From positions 1 through 61,439 of the forward strand of contig JAUVXF010000017.1 in assembly GCA_030603695.1 (NCBI GenBank): a stretch of DNA of 61,439 bases. Reading direction: 5' to 3'. The stretch's first letter is position 1; each line of letters opens with the position of its first letter. Of this stretch, positions 16,214 through 25,057 are shown piece after piece. Both the position numbers and the translations under genes were made by a program. This DNA comes from Natronohydrobacter sp. (GTDB taxonomy: Bacteria; Pseudomonadota; Alphaproteobacteria; Rhodobacterales; Rhodobacteraceae). Under the pieces are notes generated by a model. It was not told the origin of the DNA and did not search any database. It saw nothing but the letters and a program-made list of their open reading frames with translations.

Positions 16214-18048
16214 CAGAACGCCTGCCCAAGCCCAAAGTAAAGTTGCAACCCGCGCCCGGTTGTGCCTGCCACTGGCATGCCCAGATCAACCCGCAAGGGG
16301 CCGATGGGGGTTTCATAGCGCAGCCCCAGCCCTGCGCCCGCGTGCCAATCCGCAGCGCCGGAAAACGCCCCTTCAGAGACATATCCGGCATCCAGAAACG
16401 CAGCCAGGCCAAGGGTTTCGGTGGTGGGTATCCGCGCCTCTGCCGAGGCTGCGAGAAACCCGCGCCCGCCCGATCGCACACCCCCGCTGGTGACACCCAG
16501 CGCACGGAAGGGCTGGCCGCGCACTGTGCCGCCACCACCGGAATAAAACAACATGTCGCGCGGGGTGCGATCCAGCCTTGCGCCAAGGATAGCCCCTGCC
16601 TGCACCCGGCCTGCCAGCACCACCCCGCCCTCTGGCTGAAAGGCCCGGTAGCCGCGCAAATCCGCGTAAAGGCGCGCGCCGCTATCGGTTCCGCGCAGGC
16701 CCAGAAAGGGTGTCACCTCTGATTGCAGGAAAAACCCGTCGCGTGGCGCGCGATCGGAATCGCGCCTGTCCCATTCCACCGAAAGGGGCAGCAAAACCAG
16801 CCGGAAATCCCCGCGCTGCTGAAAGCCCGGCCCGAAATCCGCGCGCTCCAACAAAACGCCAATGCCTGCGCCGAAGGTCAGCTCGTCGCTATAGCGGTGC
16901 GACAGGCCCAGATCAAACCGTGCCCGGCGCGCGATGAAATCCGTTTCACGCTCTGTTTCCACCACAGTGCCAAGGTTTAGCGTTGTATCGGGGGTAAATG
17001 TGGCCGGGCGTGCGAATTCCAGCACCAGACGGTAATCCAGCCCATTGCCACGGCGTGCCGCCAGCCCGCCAACCATGCCCTCTATGCGAAAACGCTCGGC
17101 CCCGCCCATCAGATTGCGGTGCAGCCAGAAGGCAGAGAGTTTGCCCCCCGCTTCGGTATCATATTCCACGCCCGCACCAAGGCGGCGCAACGGCGCTTCG
17201 ACAACAGAGGCGTTTATATCCAGGGTGCCATCTGGATTGGCGCTTTCGGCCTCGCGCAGGGCGACAGAGGCGAAAGTCCCTGTGCGCCGCAGCCTGTCGG
17301 CGGCGCGCTGAATATCGCGGGGCGAGAAGACCTCGCCCGTGGGCAGGCCCGCGATGGCCACAATACGGTCAGGGCGCGTGCGCTGCTGCCCATTGGGGCG
17401 CAACTGGCCAAAGCGCAGGCGCGGGCCGGGGGCGATCTGGATGGCCACATCCAGCACGCCGGGCGGATGGCGCGCTGTAATCTGCTGGCTGGGCGCATCG
17501 GCCTTGGCATGGCCCTGATCGCGCCAGCCATCCACCGCCGCGCGCGTGGCATCGCGGATGGTGGTGGAACGCGCGGGCTGGCCTGCGGTAAACTCTGCGG
17601 GCAATTCGGTTCCGGCGGCCAATGGCCCCAATTCGGTGCGCCCAAAAGTGAAGGCCGGGCCGGGCAGAAGTGTTACCTCTATGGTGCCAATCGCCTCTGG
17701 TGGCGCAAGCGGAGAGATATCGGCCGCTTCGCGCCCATCTATGCGCACAGAGATTTGTGGCGCGTAAAACCCGGCTTCGTAGAAAATGCCGATCAACTGG
17801 CCGTATTCCGCACGCGCGATTGTGAACAGTTCGAACGGGTCTGCCACCCCTTCGGCGCGCGCGGCACTGAGAAGCGAGGCGCGTTCGAGCGTGGTTTGCA
17901 AACGGGTGTCATCGCCCTGAAAGCGGAATTCAAGGGTTTCAAACCCCTGCGCCGGCATGGCAACCAGCATCCCCGCAGCCAATGCAGCCGCGGTTTTGCG
18001 CCCAAACGGGGCCAAACAGACGAAGGCCAGACGGTGCAGGGCTACCAT
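16213..18048 (-). CDS. tamA: Outer-membrane assembly factor TamA (BamA/Omp85 family)
   Basis: 611 residues from the ATG at 18048, which follows AAGGAACA; a start 33 bases upstream lacks a site. A signal peptide covers about 1-35 and ends MPAQG. The N-terminal half contains POTRA domains (TIEVTLLPGPAFTFG, TRHPPGVLDVAIQIAPGPR LRFG region), and the C-terminal half is a 16-strand Omp85 barrel with VRGQPFRALG (VRGxxxxxxG, the L6 loop) and a final strand ending in Phe. It forms the outer-membrane part of the TAM complex with TamB. Confidence 0.93.
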   Translation of the reverse strand: MVALHRLAFVCLAPFGRKTAAALAAGMLVAMPAQGFETLEFRFQGDDTRLQTTLERASLLSAARAEGVADPFELFTIARAEYGQLIGIFYEAGFYAPQISVRIDGREAADISPLAPPEAIGTIEVTLLPGPAFTFGRTELGPLAAGTELPAEFTAGQPARSTTIRDATRAAVDGWRDQGHAKADAPSQQITARHPPGVLDVAIQIAPGPRLRFGQLRPNGQQRTRPDRIVAIAGLPTGEVFSPRDIQRAADRLRRTGTFASVALREAESANPDGTLDINASVVEAPLRRLGAGVEYDTEAGGKLSAFWLHRNLMGGAERFRIEGMVGGLAARRGNGLDYRLVLEFARPATFTPDTTLNLGTVVETERETDFIARRARFDLGLSHRYSDELTFGAGIGVLLERADFGPGFQQRGDFRLVLLPLSVEWDRRDSDRAPRDGFFLQSEVTPFLGLRGTDSGARLYADLRGYRAFQPEGGVVLAGRVQAGAILGARLDRTPRDMLFYSGGGGTVRGQPFRALGVTSGGVRSGGRGFLAASAEARIPTTETLGLAAFLDAGYVSEGAFSGAADWHAGAGLGLRYETPIGPLRVDLGMPVAGTTGRGLQLYFGLGQAF

Positions 18049-18251
18049 CTTTGTTCCTTGTGCCGAATATGTGCAGCGCAACGCATAATTAAGTTTTGCA
18101 GATCATACCCACGGCTACAACCAGAAACACGCATTATGCCCCCAGAGTGGCAAAAACCGGCACTGGCAAAAAAGGGCCTCTCCTTGTCAGCATAGGGGGG
18201 CAGTGCTATGTCGCAACGCAGCAAAATGAAAACATGAAGGATGGCCGCTAT

Positions 18252-19643
18252 ATGGCACTGGATCATATCATCAAGGATATTTCGCTGGCCGAATATGGCC
18301 GCAAGGAAATTGACATAGCAGAAACCGAAATGCCGGGCCTGATGGCGCTGCGCAGTGAATATGGCGCAAGCCAGCCGCTGAAAGGCGCGCGCATTGCCGG
18401 ATCGCTGCATATGACGATCCAGACCGCTGTTTTGATAGAGACATTGAAAGCGCTGGGCGCGGATGTGCGCTGGGCGTCTTGCAACATCTATTCCACCCAG
18501 GATCACGCCGCCGCCGCTATTGCCGCAGGCGGCACGCCGGTTTTTGCCATCAAGGGCGAAACGCTGGAAGAGTATTGGGATTACACTGACCGCATTTTCC
18601 AATTCAAGGATGGTGCGAATATGATCCTTGATGATGGCGGCGATGCAACGCTGTATATCCTGATGGGCGCGCGGGTAGAGGCCGGGGAAACCGATCTTAT
18701 CGCCGTGCCCACCAGCGAAGAAGAAGAATGCCTGTTTGCGCAGATCAAAAAGCGCCTTGCCGCAAGCCCCGGCTGGTTTACCCGCCAGCGCGACCTTATC
18801 AAAGGGGTGAGCGAGGAAACCACAACCGGCGTTCACCGCCTGTATGAATTGCACAAAAAGGGCCTGCTGCCTTTCCCTGCAATCAACGTGAATGATTCTG
18901 TCACGAAATCCAAGTTCGACAATAAATACGGCTGCAAGGAATCGCTGGTGGATGGCATTCGCCGCGCGACAGATACGATGATGGCGGGCAAAGTGGCTGT
19001 TGTCTGCGGGTATGGCGATGTGGGCAAAGGCTCTGCCGCCAGCCTGCGCGGCGCGGGCGCGCGTGTGGTCGTGACAGAGATAGACCCGATTTGCGCGCTT
19101 CAGGCCGCGATGGATGGCTATCAGGTGACAACGCTGGAAGATGTCATCAAAACCGCAGATATTTTTATCACCACCACCGGCAATAAGGATGTCATCCGCA
19201 TCGAGCATATGCGCGAGATGAAGGATATGGCGATTGTGGGCAATATCGGCCATTTCGATAATGAAATTCAGGTGGCCGCGCTGAAAAACCACAAATGGAC
19301 GAATATCAAGGATCAGGTGGATATGATCGAGATGCCATCTGGCGCGCGGATCATCCTGCTGTCGCAAGGGCGGCTTCTGAACCTTGGCAATGCCACGGGC
19401 CACCCGTCTTTTGTGATGTCAGCGAGCTTTACCAATCAGGTATTGGCGCAGATCGAACTTTGGGCCAAGGGCGCGGAATATCAGCCCGGCGTCTTTATCC
19501 TGCCCAAGCATCTGGATGAAAAAGTGGCCCGCCTGCATCTGGAGCGGATTGGCGTGAAGCTGACAGAGCTGAAACCCGATCAGGCCGATTATATCGGCGT
19601 GCCGGTGGAAGGCCCGTTCAAGGCCGAACATTACCGCTATTGA
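18252..19643 (+). CDS. ahcY: Adenosylhomocysteinase (S-adenosylhomocysteine hydrolase)
   Basis: 463 residues from 18252, matching the family's N-terminus ([21 protein letters not shown]) and preceded by AAGGA; an ATG at 18234 is an alternative. It reversibly splits S-adenosylhomocysteine to adenosine and homocysteine, restoring methylation capacity. Landmarks are [26 protein letters not shown], the NAD loop [30 protein letters not shown], and the C-terminal [17 protein letters not shown] ending HYRY. It is followed by a strong terminator. I looked for an SAH riboswitch in the 170 bases upstream and could not recognise one. Confidence 0.97.
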   Translation: MALDHIIKDISLAEYGRKEIDIAETEMPGLMALRSEYGASQPLKGARIAGSLHMTIQTAVLIETLKALGADVRWASCNIYSTQDHAAAAIAAGGTPVFAIKGETLEEYWDYTDRIFQFKDGANMILDDGGDATLYILMGARVEAGETDLIAVPTSEEEECLFAQIKKRLAASPGWFTRQRDLIKGVSEETTTGVHRLYELHKKGLLPFPAINVNDSVTKSKFDNKYGCKESLVDGIRRATDTMMAGKVAVVCGYGDVGKGSAASLRGAGARVVVTEIDPICALQAAMDGYQVTTLEDVIKTADIFITTTGNKDVIRIEHMREMKDMAIVGNIGHFDNEIQVAALKNHKWTNIKDQVDMIEMPSGARIILLSQGRLLNLGNATGHPSFVMSASFTNQVLAQIELWAKGAEYQPGVFILPKHLDEKVARLHLERIGVKLTELKPDQADYIGVPVEGPFKAEHYRY

Positions 19644-19663
19644 TATGCTGCATGGCGCCACCA

Positions 19664-19691
19664 AAAAACCCCGGCCTTGGCCGGGGTTTTT
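19664..19691 (+). terminator. Rho-independent terminator of ahcY (also faces phaB)
   Basis: AAAAACCCCGGCC pairs with CCGGGGTTTTT over a short loop, 20 bases after the ahcY stop. A- and T-runs on both sides make it bidirectional for the convergent phaB gene. Confidence 0.9.
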
Positions 19692-19711
19692 CTGTATTCT
19701 GCGCCAAAAGC

Positions 19712-20434
19712 TTAGACGAAAAACTGTGCGCCATTCGCGCTGATGGTAGAGCCGTTGATAAAGCCCGCATCATCGGCCACAAGGAAAGCCACACAGCGTG
19801 CGATTTCCTCTGGCTCTCCCAACCGCCCGGCGGGAATGCCGGCGATAATCGATTCGCGCACCTTTTCAGGCACGGCCATCACCATTTCCGTGGCAATATA
19901 GCCGGGGCAGACGGCATTGGCCGTAATGCCAAAGCGCGCGCCTTCTTGCGCCAGTGATTTCACAATCCCCAGATCACCCGCCTTGGTGGCAGCGTAATTC
20001 ACTTGCCCGAACTGGCCTTTTTGCCCGTTGATGGACGAAATCACCACCACGCGGCCAAATTTACGCTCGCGCATACCCGGCCAGATGGGGTGAACCGTGT
20101 TGAAAACGCCCGTCAGGTTGGTGTCGATCACCTCTTTCCACTGGTCAGGCGTCATTTTGTGAAAGGGCGCATCGCGGGTAATGCCCGCATTGGCGACCAC
20201 AATCTCAATCGGGCCAAGATCGGCCTCTACCTGCGCCAGACCGGCCTTGGAGGCCTCGTAATCCGCAGCATTCCATTTATAGGTCTTGATCCCGGTTTCT
20301 TCGGTAAAGGCCGCTGCCGCCGCGTCATTGCCAGCATAGGTTGCGGCAACGGTATAGCCCTTTGCCTTCAACTCTTTGGAAATAGCCGCGCCAATGCCGC
20401 GCGAGCCCCCTGTGACGAGTGCCACTCTTGCCAT
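19712..20434 (-). CDS. phaB: Acetoacetyl-CoA reductase (PhaB)
   Basis: 240 residues, an SDR enzyme. It reduces acetoacetyl-CoA to (R)-3-hydroxybutyryl-CoA with NADPH, the second step of polyhydroxybutyrate synthesis. The cofactor loop is VTGGSRGIGAAI (7-18), ANAGITRDAPFHKM (81-94) is characteristic of PhaB, the catalytic Ser is in VVISSING (about 133-134), and Y147/K151 form YAATK. The C-terminus GSTISANGAQFFV matches the family. It lies 93 bases downstream of phaA in the same direction, with a strong stem-loop in the gap. Confidence 0.95.
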   Translation of the reverse strand: MARVALVTGGSRGIGAAISKELKAKGYTVAATYAGNDAAAAAFTEETGIKTYKWNAADYEASKAGLAQVEADLGPIEIVVANAGITRDAPFHKMTPDQWKEVIDTNLTGVFNTVHPIWPGMRERKFGRVVVISSINGQKGQFGQVNYAATKAGDLGIVKSLAQEGARFGITANAVCPGYIATEMVMAVPEKVRESIIAGIPAGRLGEPEEIARCVAFLVADDAGFINGSTISANGAQFFV

Positions 20435-20489
20435 CTTGCCCCTCCTTTGGATGTCTTGGCTTTGGAATATCTGTTAACCCAGCAGGTGT

Positions 20490-20514
20490 GGTTGCGCAAG
20501 AATATTGCGCAACC
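20490..20514. promoter_or_regulatory. Perfect 10-bp inverted repeat between phaA and phaB
   Basis: GGTTGCGCAA and TTGCGCAACC are separated by GAATA. The repeat contains the octamer TTGCGCAA twice. It follows the phaA stop by 13 bases on the minus strand. It has no clean U-run, so it may be an mRNA stem-loop that protects or attenuates phaAB, or a protein-binding site. Confidence 0.55.
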
Positions 20515-20527
20515 TTTCTGCGCCTGC

Positions 20528-21700
20528 TTAGCGCTCCAGACACATGGCAACGCCCATGCCGCCGCCGATGCACAATGTTGCAAGGCCCTTTCTGGCGTCA
20601 CGGCGCTGCATTTCAAACAGCAGCGTATTGAGCACGCGGCAGCCAGACGCACCAATCGGGTGGCCAATGGCGATTGCGCCGCCATTCACATTCACCTTGT
20701 TCACATCCCAGCCCATATCCTTGTTCACAGCGCAGGCTTGGGCGGCAAAGGCTTCGTTTGCTTCAATCAAATCCAGGTCATCCGCGCTCCAGCCCGCTTT
20801 GGCCAGGGCCTTGCGGCTGGCATAGATCGGCCCCACACCCATCACAGACGGATCAAGCCCGGCAGTGGCGTAGCTGGCAATGCGCGCCAGCACTTTCAAA
20901 CCGCGCTTTTCGGCTTCTTCCGCGCTCATCAGCATGACGGCGGCTGCGCCATCATTCAGGCCAGAGGCATTGGCCGCTGTAACCGTGCCATCTTTGGTGA
21001 AGGCGGGGCGCAGTTTGGCCATGGCTTCGATCGTGGCGCCGTGGCGGATATATTCATCCTGATCCACCACAATATCACCCTTGCGGGTTTTCACGGTGAA
21101 GGGCGCAATCTCATCTGCGAATTTGCCAGCTTTTTGCGCGGCTTCGGCCTTGTTCTGGCTGGCCACGGCAAAGAGATCCTGCTCTTCGCGGGTGATCTGC
21201 CATTTCTCTGCCACGTTTTCGGCGGTCTGGCCCATATGGTAGCCATTGAACGCATCCCACAACCCGTCTTTGATCATGGTATCCACCAGCTTCATATCGC
21301 CCATTTTCTGGCCGGTGCGCATTTGTGCGGCATGCTGGCTGAGTGACATGTTTTCCTGCCCGCCCGCGATTACGATAGAGGCATCGCCCAGCATGATATG
21401 CTGCGCGCCCAAAGCCACTGCCCGCAGGCCAGAACCGCAGACCTGATTGATCGACCATGCCGCAGATTCCACCGGCAGGCCCGCATTCACATGGGCCTGG
21501 CGCGCGGGGTTCTGGCCCTGACCGGCGGTCAGCACCTGGCCCAGAATGGTTTCGGACACTTCGGCTTTGTCCACGCCAGCGCGGGCCACAACGGCCTCCA
21601 GCACTGCTGCGCCCAGATCATGGGCGGGGGTATTGGCAAATGCACCGCCGAAAGAGCCTACAGCCGTGCGTGCGGCGGAAACGATAACAACATTGGTCAT
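20528..21700 (-). CDS. phaA: Acetyl-CoA acetyltransferase (beta-ketothiolase, PhaA)
   Basis: 390 residues from the ATG at 21700, with AGGAGA upstream; a longer frame to 21766 lacks support. It condenses two acetyl-CoA to acetoacetyl-CoA, the first step of polyhydroxybutyrate synthesis. The nucleophile C88 lies in [10 protein letters not shown], and the general bases are H347 ([10 protein letters not shown]) and about C377 (CIGGGMG). The length and the [16 protein letters not shown]-terminus are typical. It is first in the phaAB unit and divergent from hspQ across a 278-base region rich in TGC motifs. The polymerase phaC is not in this window. Confidence 0.96.
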   Translation of the reverse strand: MTNVVIVSAARTAVGSFGGAFANTPAHDLGAAVLEAVVARAGVDKAEVSETILGQVLTAGQGQNPARQAHVNAGLPVESAAWSINQVCGSGLRAVALGAQHIMLGDASIVIAGGQENMSLSQHAAQMRTGQKMGDMKLVDTMIKDGLWDAFNGYHMGQTAENVAEKWQITREEQDLFAVASQNKAEAAQKAGKFADEIAPFTVKTRKGDIVVDQDEYIRHGATIEAMAKLRPAFTKDGTVTAANASGLNDGAAAVMLMSAEEAEKRGLKVLARIASYATAGLDPSVMGVGPIYASRKALAKAGWSADDLDLIEANEAFAAQACAVNKDMGWDVNKVNVNGGAIAIGHPIGASGCRVLNTLLFEMQRRDARKGLATLCIGGGMGVAMCLER

Positions 21701-21728
21701 GAGTTCTCCTCTCTTCATAATCGATATC

Positions 21729-21900
21729 CCTGGCCCGCGCGCGCAGCTGGGGCAAGAGTGTGGCAATTGCGTAAGGTTCTACCATGATGGCGCAACAGTG
21801 CAATGCGCCAACGCCAGATGCTGGCGCAAACGCCCGCCAGAGGGGGCGCGCTGCAAGGAATGTTGCGCAAAACCGCGCAGCCAATGTTCACGCAATGCTT
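21729..21900. promoter_or_regulatory. TGC-rich region upstream of phaA, candidate PhaR-type operators
   Basis: The gap between phaA and hspQ contains clustered inverted repeats: TGGCGCA/TGCGCCA (21788-21794 and 21804-21810), GCCAG/CTGGC around 21813-21825, and the palindrome TTGCGCAA at 21863-21870. The PHB regulator PhaR of Paracoccus is reported to bind TGC-rich sites, so these are plausible operators. No -35/-10 pair was assigned with confidence. Confidence 0.35.
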
Positions 21901-21978
21901 ATAATTTGTTTCCACCAGCCTTTGCGGCGATTATGGACATCTGGCCCGATCACGCATAAAAACAGGCCAGAGGATCTG

Positions 21979-22305
21979 ATGACGCGACATTTGGCAAAAT
22001 ATCATCTGGGGCAGATCGTGCGCCACCGCAAACATCCGTTTCGCGGTGTGATTTTCGATGTCGATCCAGAGTTTTCCAATACCGAAGAATGGTATGATGC
22101 CATCCCGGAAGATGCCCGGCCCCGCCGCGACCAGCCCTTTTATCACTTGCTGGCCGAAAATGACGAGAGTTTCTATGTTGCCTATGTGTCTGAACAGAAC
22201 CTTGTTCTGGACGAATCGGGCGAACCTGTAGAGCACCCGGATTTGGGCGAGATATTCGGCGAGTTTCGCAATGGCCATTATCCGCTGCAAATGGAACTCA
22301 ATTAA
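21979..22305 (+). CDS. hspQ: Heat shock protein HspQ (YccV-like hemimethylated-DNA-binding domain)
   Basis: 108 residues from the ATG at 21979, with AGAGGAT upstream; the frame open to 21784 has no further homology. YHLGQIVRHRKHPFRGVIFDVDPEF (8-32) and FYHLLAENDESFYVAYVSEQNL are the conserved YccV/HspQ core. In Escherichia coli the protein binds hemimethylated oriC DNA and acts as a specificity-enhancing factor for Lon protease. It is a single gene, divergent from phaA. Confidence 0.92.
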   Translation: MTRHLAKYHLGQIVRHRKHPFRGVIFDVDPEFSNTEEWYDAIPEDARPRRDQPFYHLLAENDESFYVAYVSEQNLVLDESGEPVEHPDLGEIFGEFRNGHYPLQMELN

Positions 22306-22478
22306 CGCGCGATACTGATGGGCTGCCTTGGCCCGCGGGTGTGAGGCGCGCGAATTATCCGCATAGGGCTTTAACGGAATTTTGCGGTCAGGCACAGCAA
22401 TGCAGCGGCGGCGCTGAACGGGCCGGGGCGGGGCTTGCCAAGGACAGAGGCCGTGTGCCCCGCGCGGGGATATGTGGT

Positions 22479-23006
22479 TTAGCCTTGGTTGTGGGATTGG
22501 GGCCGTGGCCCGATGTCTGACAGCGCACAGATGCTACAGGGGCGCAGGGTTTTTGCCGCACTTACCCTCTGGCGCTTTTGCCATGCCATCGGGATAGAAA
22601 AGCACAGCCTGTTTACCCCATCTGCGCGCGCATAATTGATCTTTTCTGCAAGGCTGCGAATGATGAACCAGCCATAGCCCCCTTCTTGCAAGGCACTGGG
22701 TTCGGGCAGGCTGTAGCCTTGATTTGTGGGATCGTAGGCGCAGCCCGTATCGCGCACACAGCATGTGAGTGCATCCTGACCAAGGGTGATGGTAAAGCTG
22801 ATCGCGCCGACTTGCTGCTGATACCCGTGGCGCGAGATATTGCTGAGGGCTTCGGACAGGGCAAGAAGCAGATCGTCGGCATGCGCCTTGGGCATGGGGC
22901 GCGCGCGCAGGAAATCTGTAACCTGTGCCATGGCGTGATGCACTGCCGTGACAGTGCCATCGCAGATAACATGCAGTTCTTTTTCCGCTGCCAGAAGTGC
23001 AACCAT
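22479..23006 (-). CDS. RsbW-like anti-sigma/ATP-binding serine kinase-type protein
   Basis: 175 residues from the ATG at 23006, preceded by GGAGG. It has a GHKL ATPase fold: the N box LALSEALSNISRHGY (about 61-75), a G1-like box CCVRDTGCAYDP and a G2-like box GGYGWFIIRSL. Such proteins sequester a sigma factor and phosphorylate their STAS-domain antagonist. The STAS gene lies just upstream on the same strand, so the two form a partner-switching pair. The C-terminus has extra Cys/Arg/His residues beyond the GHKL core. No sigma factor or phosphatase gene is nearby. Confidence 0.8.
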   Translation of the reverse strand: MVALLAAEKELHVICDGTVTAVHHAMAQVTDFLRARPMPKAHADDLLLALSEALSNISRHGYQQQVGAISFTITLGQDALTCCVRDTGCAYDPTNQGYSLPEPSALQEGGYGWFIIRSLAEKINYARADGVNRLCFSIPMAWQKRQRVSAAKTLRPCSICALSDIGPRPQSHNQG

Positions 23007-23106
23007 TATCCGCCCTCCATCGCGGCGGGGGGTAGGCGGCAAAAGCGGGGGGAATGTGGCATGCGCAGCCTGTTTGTTTGGGGAAGGGTGGTAAGCGGCG
23101 GCGGGA

Positions 23107-23448
23107 TCACCCCGCCGCGCTGATCTGTTGTGCTTTCGGTGCGTCGGGGCGGATTTTGAAAACAGTATCCATGCGGGTCAGCCGGAAAAGCTTGCGCACA
23201 GCGTCTGACAATGCCGCAACTTCCAGCGGGCGGGTGGGGCCTAATAGCTTCATCACGCCCACAATCGCGCCCAGACCGCTGCTGTCGATAAATTCTACCT
23301 GAGAGAGATCGAGAATCACGGGCATCCCCTCTGGCACATGGACATCGCGCACGATATCCTTGAATGAAATGGCAACTGCCGCATCCAATCGCGGTTCTTG
23401 CACGGTGATGACAAGCCCGTCTTCGGCCTGTCCGATGTTAACCCGCAT
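23107..23448 (-). CDS. STAS-domain anti-sigma factor antagonist
   Basis: 113 residues from the ATG at 23448 (AAAGG upstream); the frame continues to 23586 but that part is Pro-rich and unlike the family. The SpoIIAA/RsbV core includes ILDLSQVEFIDSSGLG (45-60), where S56 or S57 is the phosphorylation site of the switch. When unphosphorylated it would bind the RsbW-like kinase encoded 100 bases downstream and free the kinase's target. The target is not encoded here. Confidence 0.85.
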   Translation of the reverse strand: MRVNIGQAEDGLVITVQEPRLDAAVAISFKDIVRDVHVPEGMPVILDLSQVEFIDSSGLGAIVGVMKLLGPTRPLEVAALSDAVRKLFRLTRMDTVFKIRPDAPKAQQISAAG

Positions 23449-23654
23449 ATCCAGCCCTTTCCCCAAGCTTCGATCTGGAGAGGTTAGGATTAAATTGTTA
23501 CCAAGAGGTTGTCTTTCGGCGGGAAATGCCGGAAATGGCGCAACTTTGCGGCGCATCGCCCCACCGGGCGCGTCCTTGCCCCCCATCGAGGGGGGCGCGG
23601 CCGCATCGCAAGGGCGCTACGCTGCTTGCTCTGGACAGATGGAAAGGTGGTCTT

Positions 23655-24113
23655 ATGCTTGATTATCCCGGCCTTGCCGCGCGCATTCGCGCGCTGACAG
23701 AGGGCGAAACAGATACTGTGGCGCTGATGGCAACGGTGGTTTGCGAAGTGCATCATGCCGATCCGCGCTTTGACTGGACAGGGTTTTACCGCGTCACCGC
23801 GCCGGAATTGCTGAAAATCGGCCCCTATCAGGGCGGGCATGGGTGCCTTGTGATTCCGTTCTCGCGCGGGGTCTGCGGGGCCTGCGCGCGCACGGGCGCG
23901 GTGCAGCTTGTCCCCGATGTAGAGGCATTTGCCGATCACATTGCCTGTTCCAGCACCACGCGTTCGGAATTGGTACTGCCCGTCTATGACGGGCAGGCCC
24001 GGTTGATCGGGGTGTTTGACATAGACAGCGACCAGCCCGACGCATTCACCGCGCATGATGCGCGTGAAATGGCCGCGATTCTGGCAGAAACCTTTGACAG
24101 AGAGCTGACATAG
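23655..24113 (+). CDS. msrC: Free methionine-(R)-sulfoxide reductase (GAF domain)
   Basis: 152 residues forming one GAF domain. It reduces free L-methionine-(R)-sulfoxide using thioredoxin or a related donor. The three cysteines of the fRMsr mechanism are present in their usual motifs: C64 (GHGC), C74 (SRGVCG) and C98 (HIACSS), along with the LVPDVEAF and GVFDIDSD blocks. The start at 23655 gives the standard N-terminus. Its TAG stop is directly followed by the ATG of the hydrolase gene, so they are co-translated. Confidence 0.9.
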   Translation: MLDYPGLAARIRALTEGETDTVALMATVVCEVHHADPRFDWTGFYRVTAPELLKIGPYQGGHGCLVIPFSRGVCGACARTGAVQLVPDVEAFADHIACSSTTRSELVLPVYDGQARLIGVFDIDSDQPDAFTAHDAREMAAILAETFDRELT

Positions 24114-24932
24114 ATGGATGGAATCGATTGGGATGATGCCTTTGCCAATGCCCCCTATATAGAGGGGGCCGAAGGCTATCCGGCCGCATGGGCCGAGGCG
24201 GCGGCGCAGTTTCGCGCCCAAGCCCGTGCGCGGCTGGATCTGCCCTATCAGCACCATGCGCGCGCGCGTTTTGATCTGTTCTTGCCCGATACCCCCAGCC
24301 CGCGCGGTTTGGTGGTCTTCGTGCATGGCGGCTATTGGCTGCGATTTGGCAAATCCGACTGGTCGCATCTGGCCGCTGGCCCTGTGGCGCAAGGCTGGGC
24401 CGTGGCGCTGCCCGGCTATACCCTGGCCCCAGAGGCGCAGATTTCCGAAATTACGGCCCAGATCGCCAGCGCCATCACGGCGGCCAGCGCAGAGGTGGCG
24501 GGGCCGATCCACCTGGCGGGCCATTCTGCGGGCGGGCATCTGGTAACACGCATGCTGTGCACCCCCAGCCCCTTGCCACCGCATGTGCTGTCGCGGCTGG
24601 GGCATGTGCTGTCCATTTCTGGCCTGCATGATCTGCGCCCGCTGCGCGCCACGCAACTGGGCGCAACCCTGCGCCTGACGCCAGACGAAGCCGCGCGCGA
24701 AAGCGCGGCCCTGCACGCGCCCGTGCAGGGAAGTGCCGTCACCGCATGGGTGGGCGGGCATGAGCGGCCTGAATTCCTGCGCCAATCGGCCGTGTTGCGC
24801 GAGGCATGGGCGCGCAAAGGCGCGGATGCGCGGCTGATGGTGGAACCGGGCCTGCATCATTTCAATGTGATCGCAGGGCTGGCGCAGGGGGATAGTGCGA
24901 TCACCCGCGCGCTGCTGCTGCCGGGCGGATAG
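24114..24932 (+). CDS. Alpha/beta hydrolase, kynurenine formamidase-like
   Basis: 272 residues, starting immediately after the msrC stop. HGGYW (71-75) is the oxyanion motif of the arylformamidase/HSL-like group, the nucleophile S138 sits in AGHSAGG, and the general base is His in LHHFNVI near residue 249. Characterised members with HGGxW hydrolyse N-formylkynurenine to kynurenine and formate. No kynureninase or tryptophan dioxygenase genes are adjacent, so the substrate is not assured. The head-to-tail arrangement with msrC suggests co-expression. Confidence 0.78.
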   Translation: MDGIDWDDAFANAPYIEGAEGYPAAWAEAAAQFRAQARARLDLPYQHHARARFDLFLPDTPSPRGLVVFVHGGYWLRFGKSDWSHLAAGPVAQGWAVALPGYTLAPEAQISEITAQIASAITAASAEVAGPIHLAGHSAGGHLVTRMLCTPSPLPPHVLSRLGHVLSISGLHDLRPLRATQLGATLRLTPDEAARESAALHAPVQGSAVTAWVGGHERPEFLRQSAVLREAWARKGADARLMVEPGLHHFNVIAGLAQGDSAITRALLLPGG

Positions 24933-25057
24933 CGCGCGCCCCCATCGGGGCCTCTGCGGCTAGACTTGCTGGCTTGCGCCGCGCTGTTATGCGGGGTTGG
25001 AAGCGGCCCGTCTGCCCTCTATACCTATGGCAAACAGCCAACAGGTAAGAGAACGCC

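Noticed and set aside
18082-18251. Possible SAH riboswitch upstream of ahcY
   Set aside because: The 170-base leader would allow one, but I could not identify the conserved core by eye. A covariance-model search would decide.
18042-19403. 453-codon open frame antisense to ahcY
   Set aside because: It is rich in His/Cys/Arg, has no recognisable domain and is fully explained by the GC-rich codon pattern of ahcY on the opposite strand.
23490-24860. 456-codon frame antisense to msrC and the alpha/beta hydrolase gene
   Set aside because: It spans two well-supported genes on the other strand and their intergenic region, with shadow-like composition.
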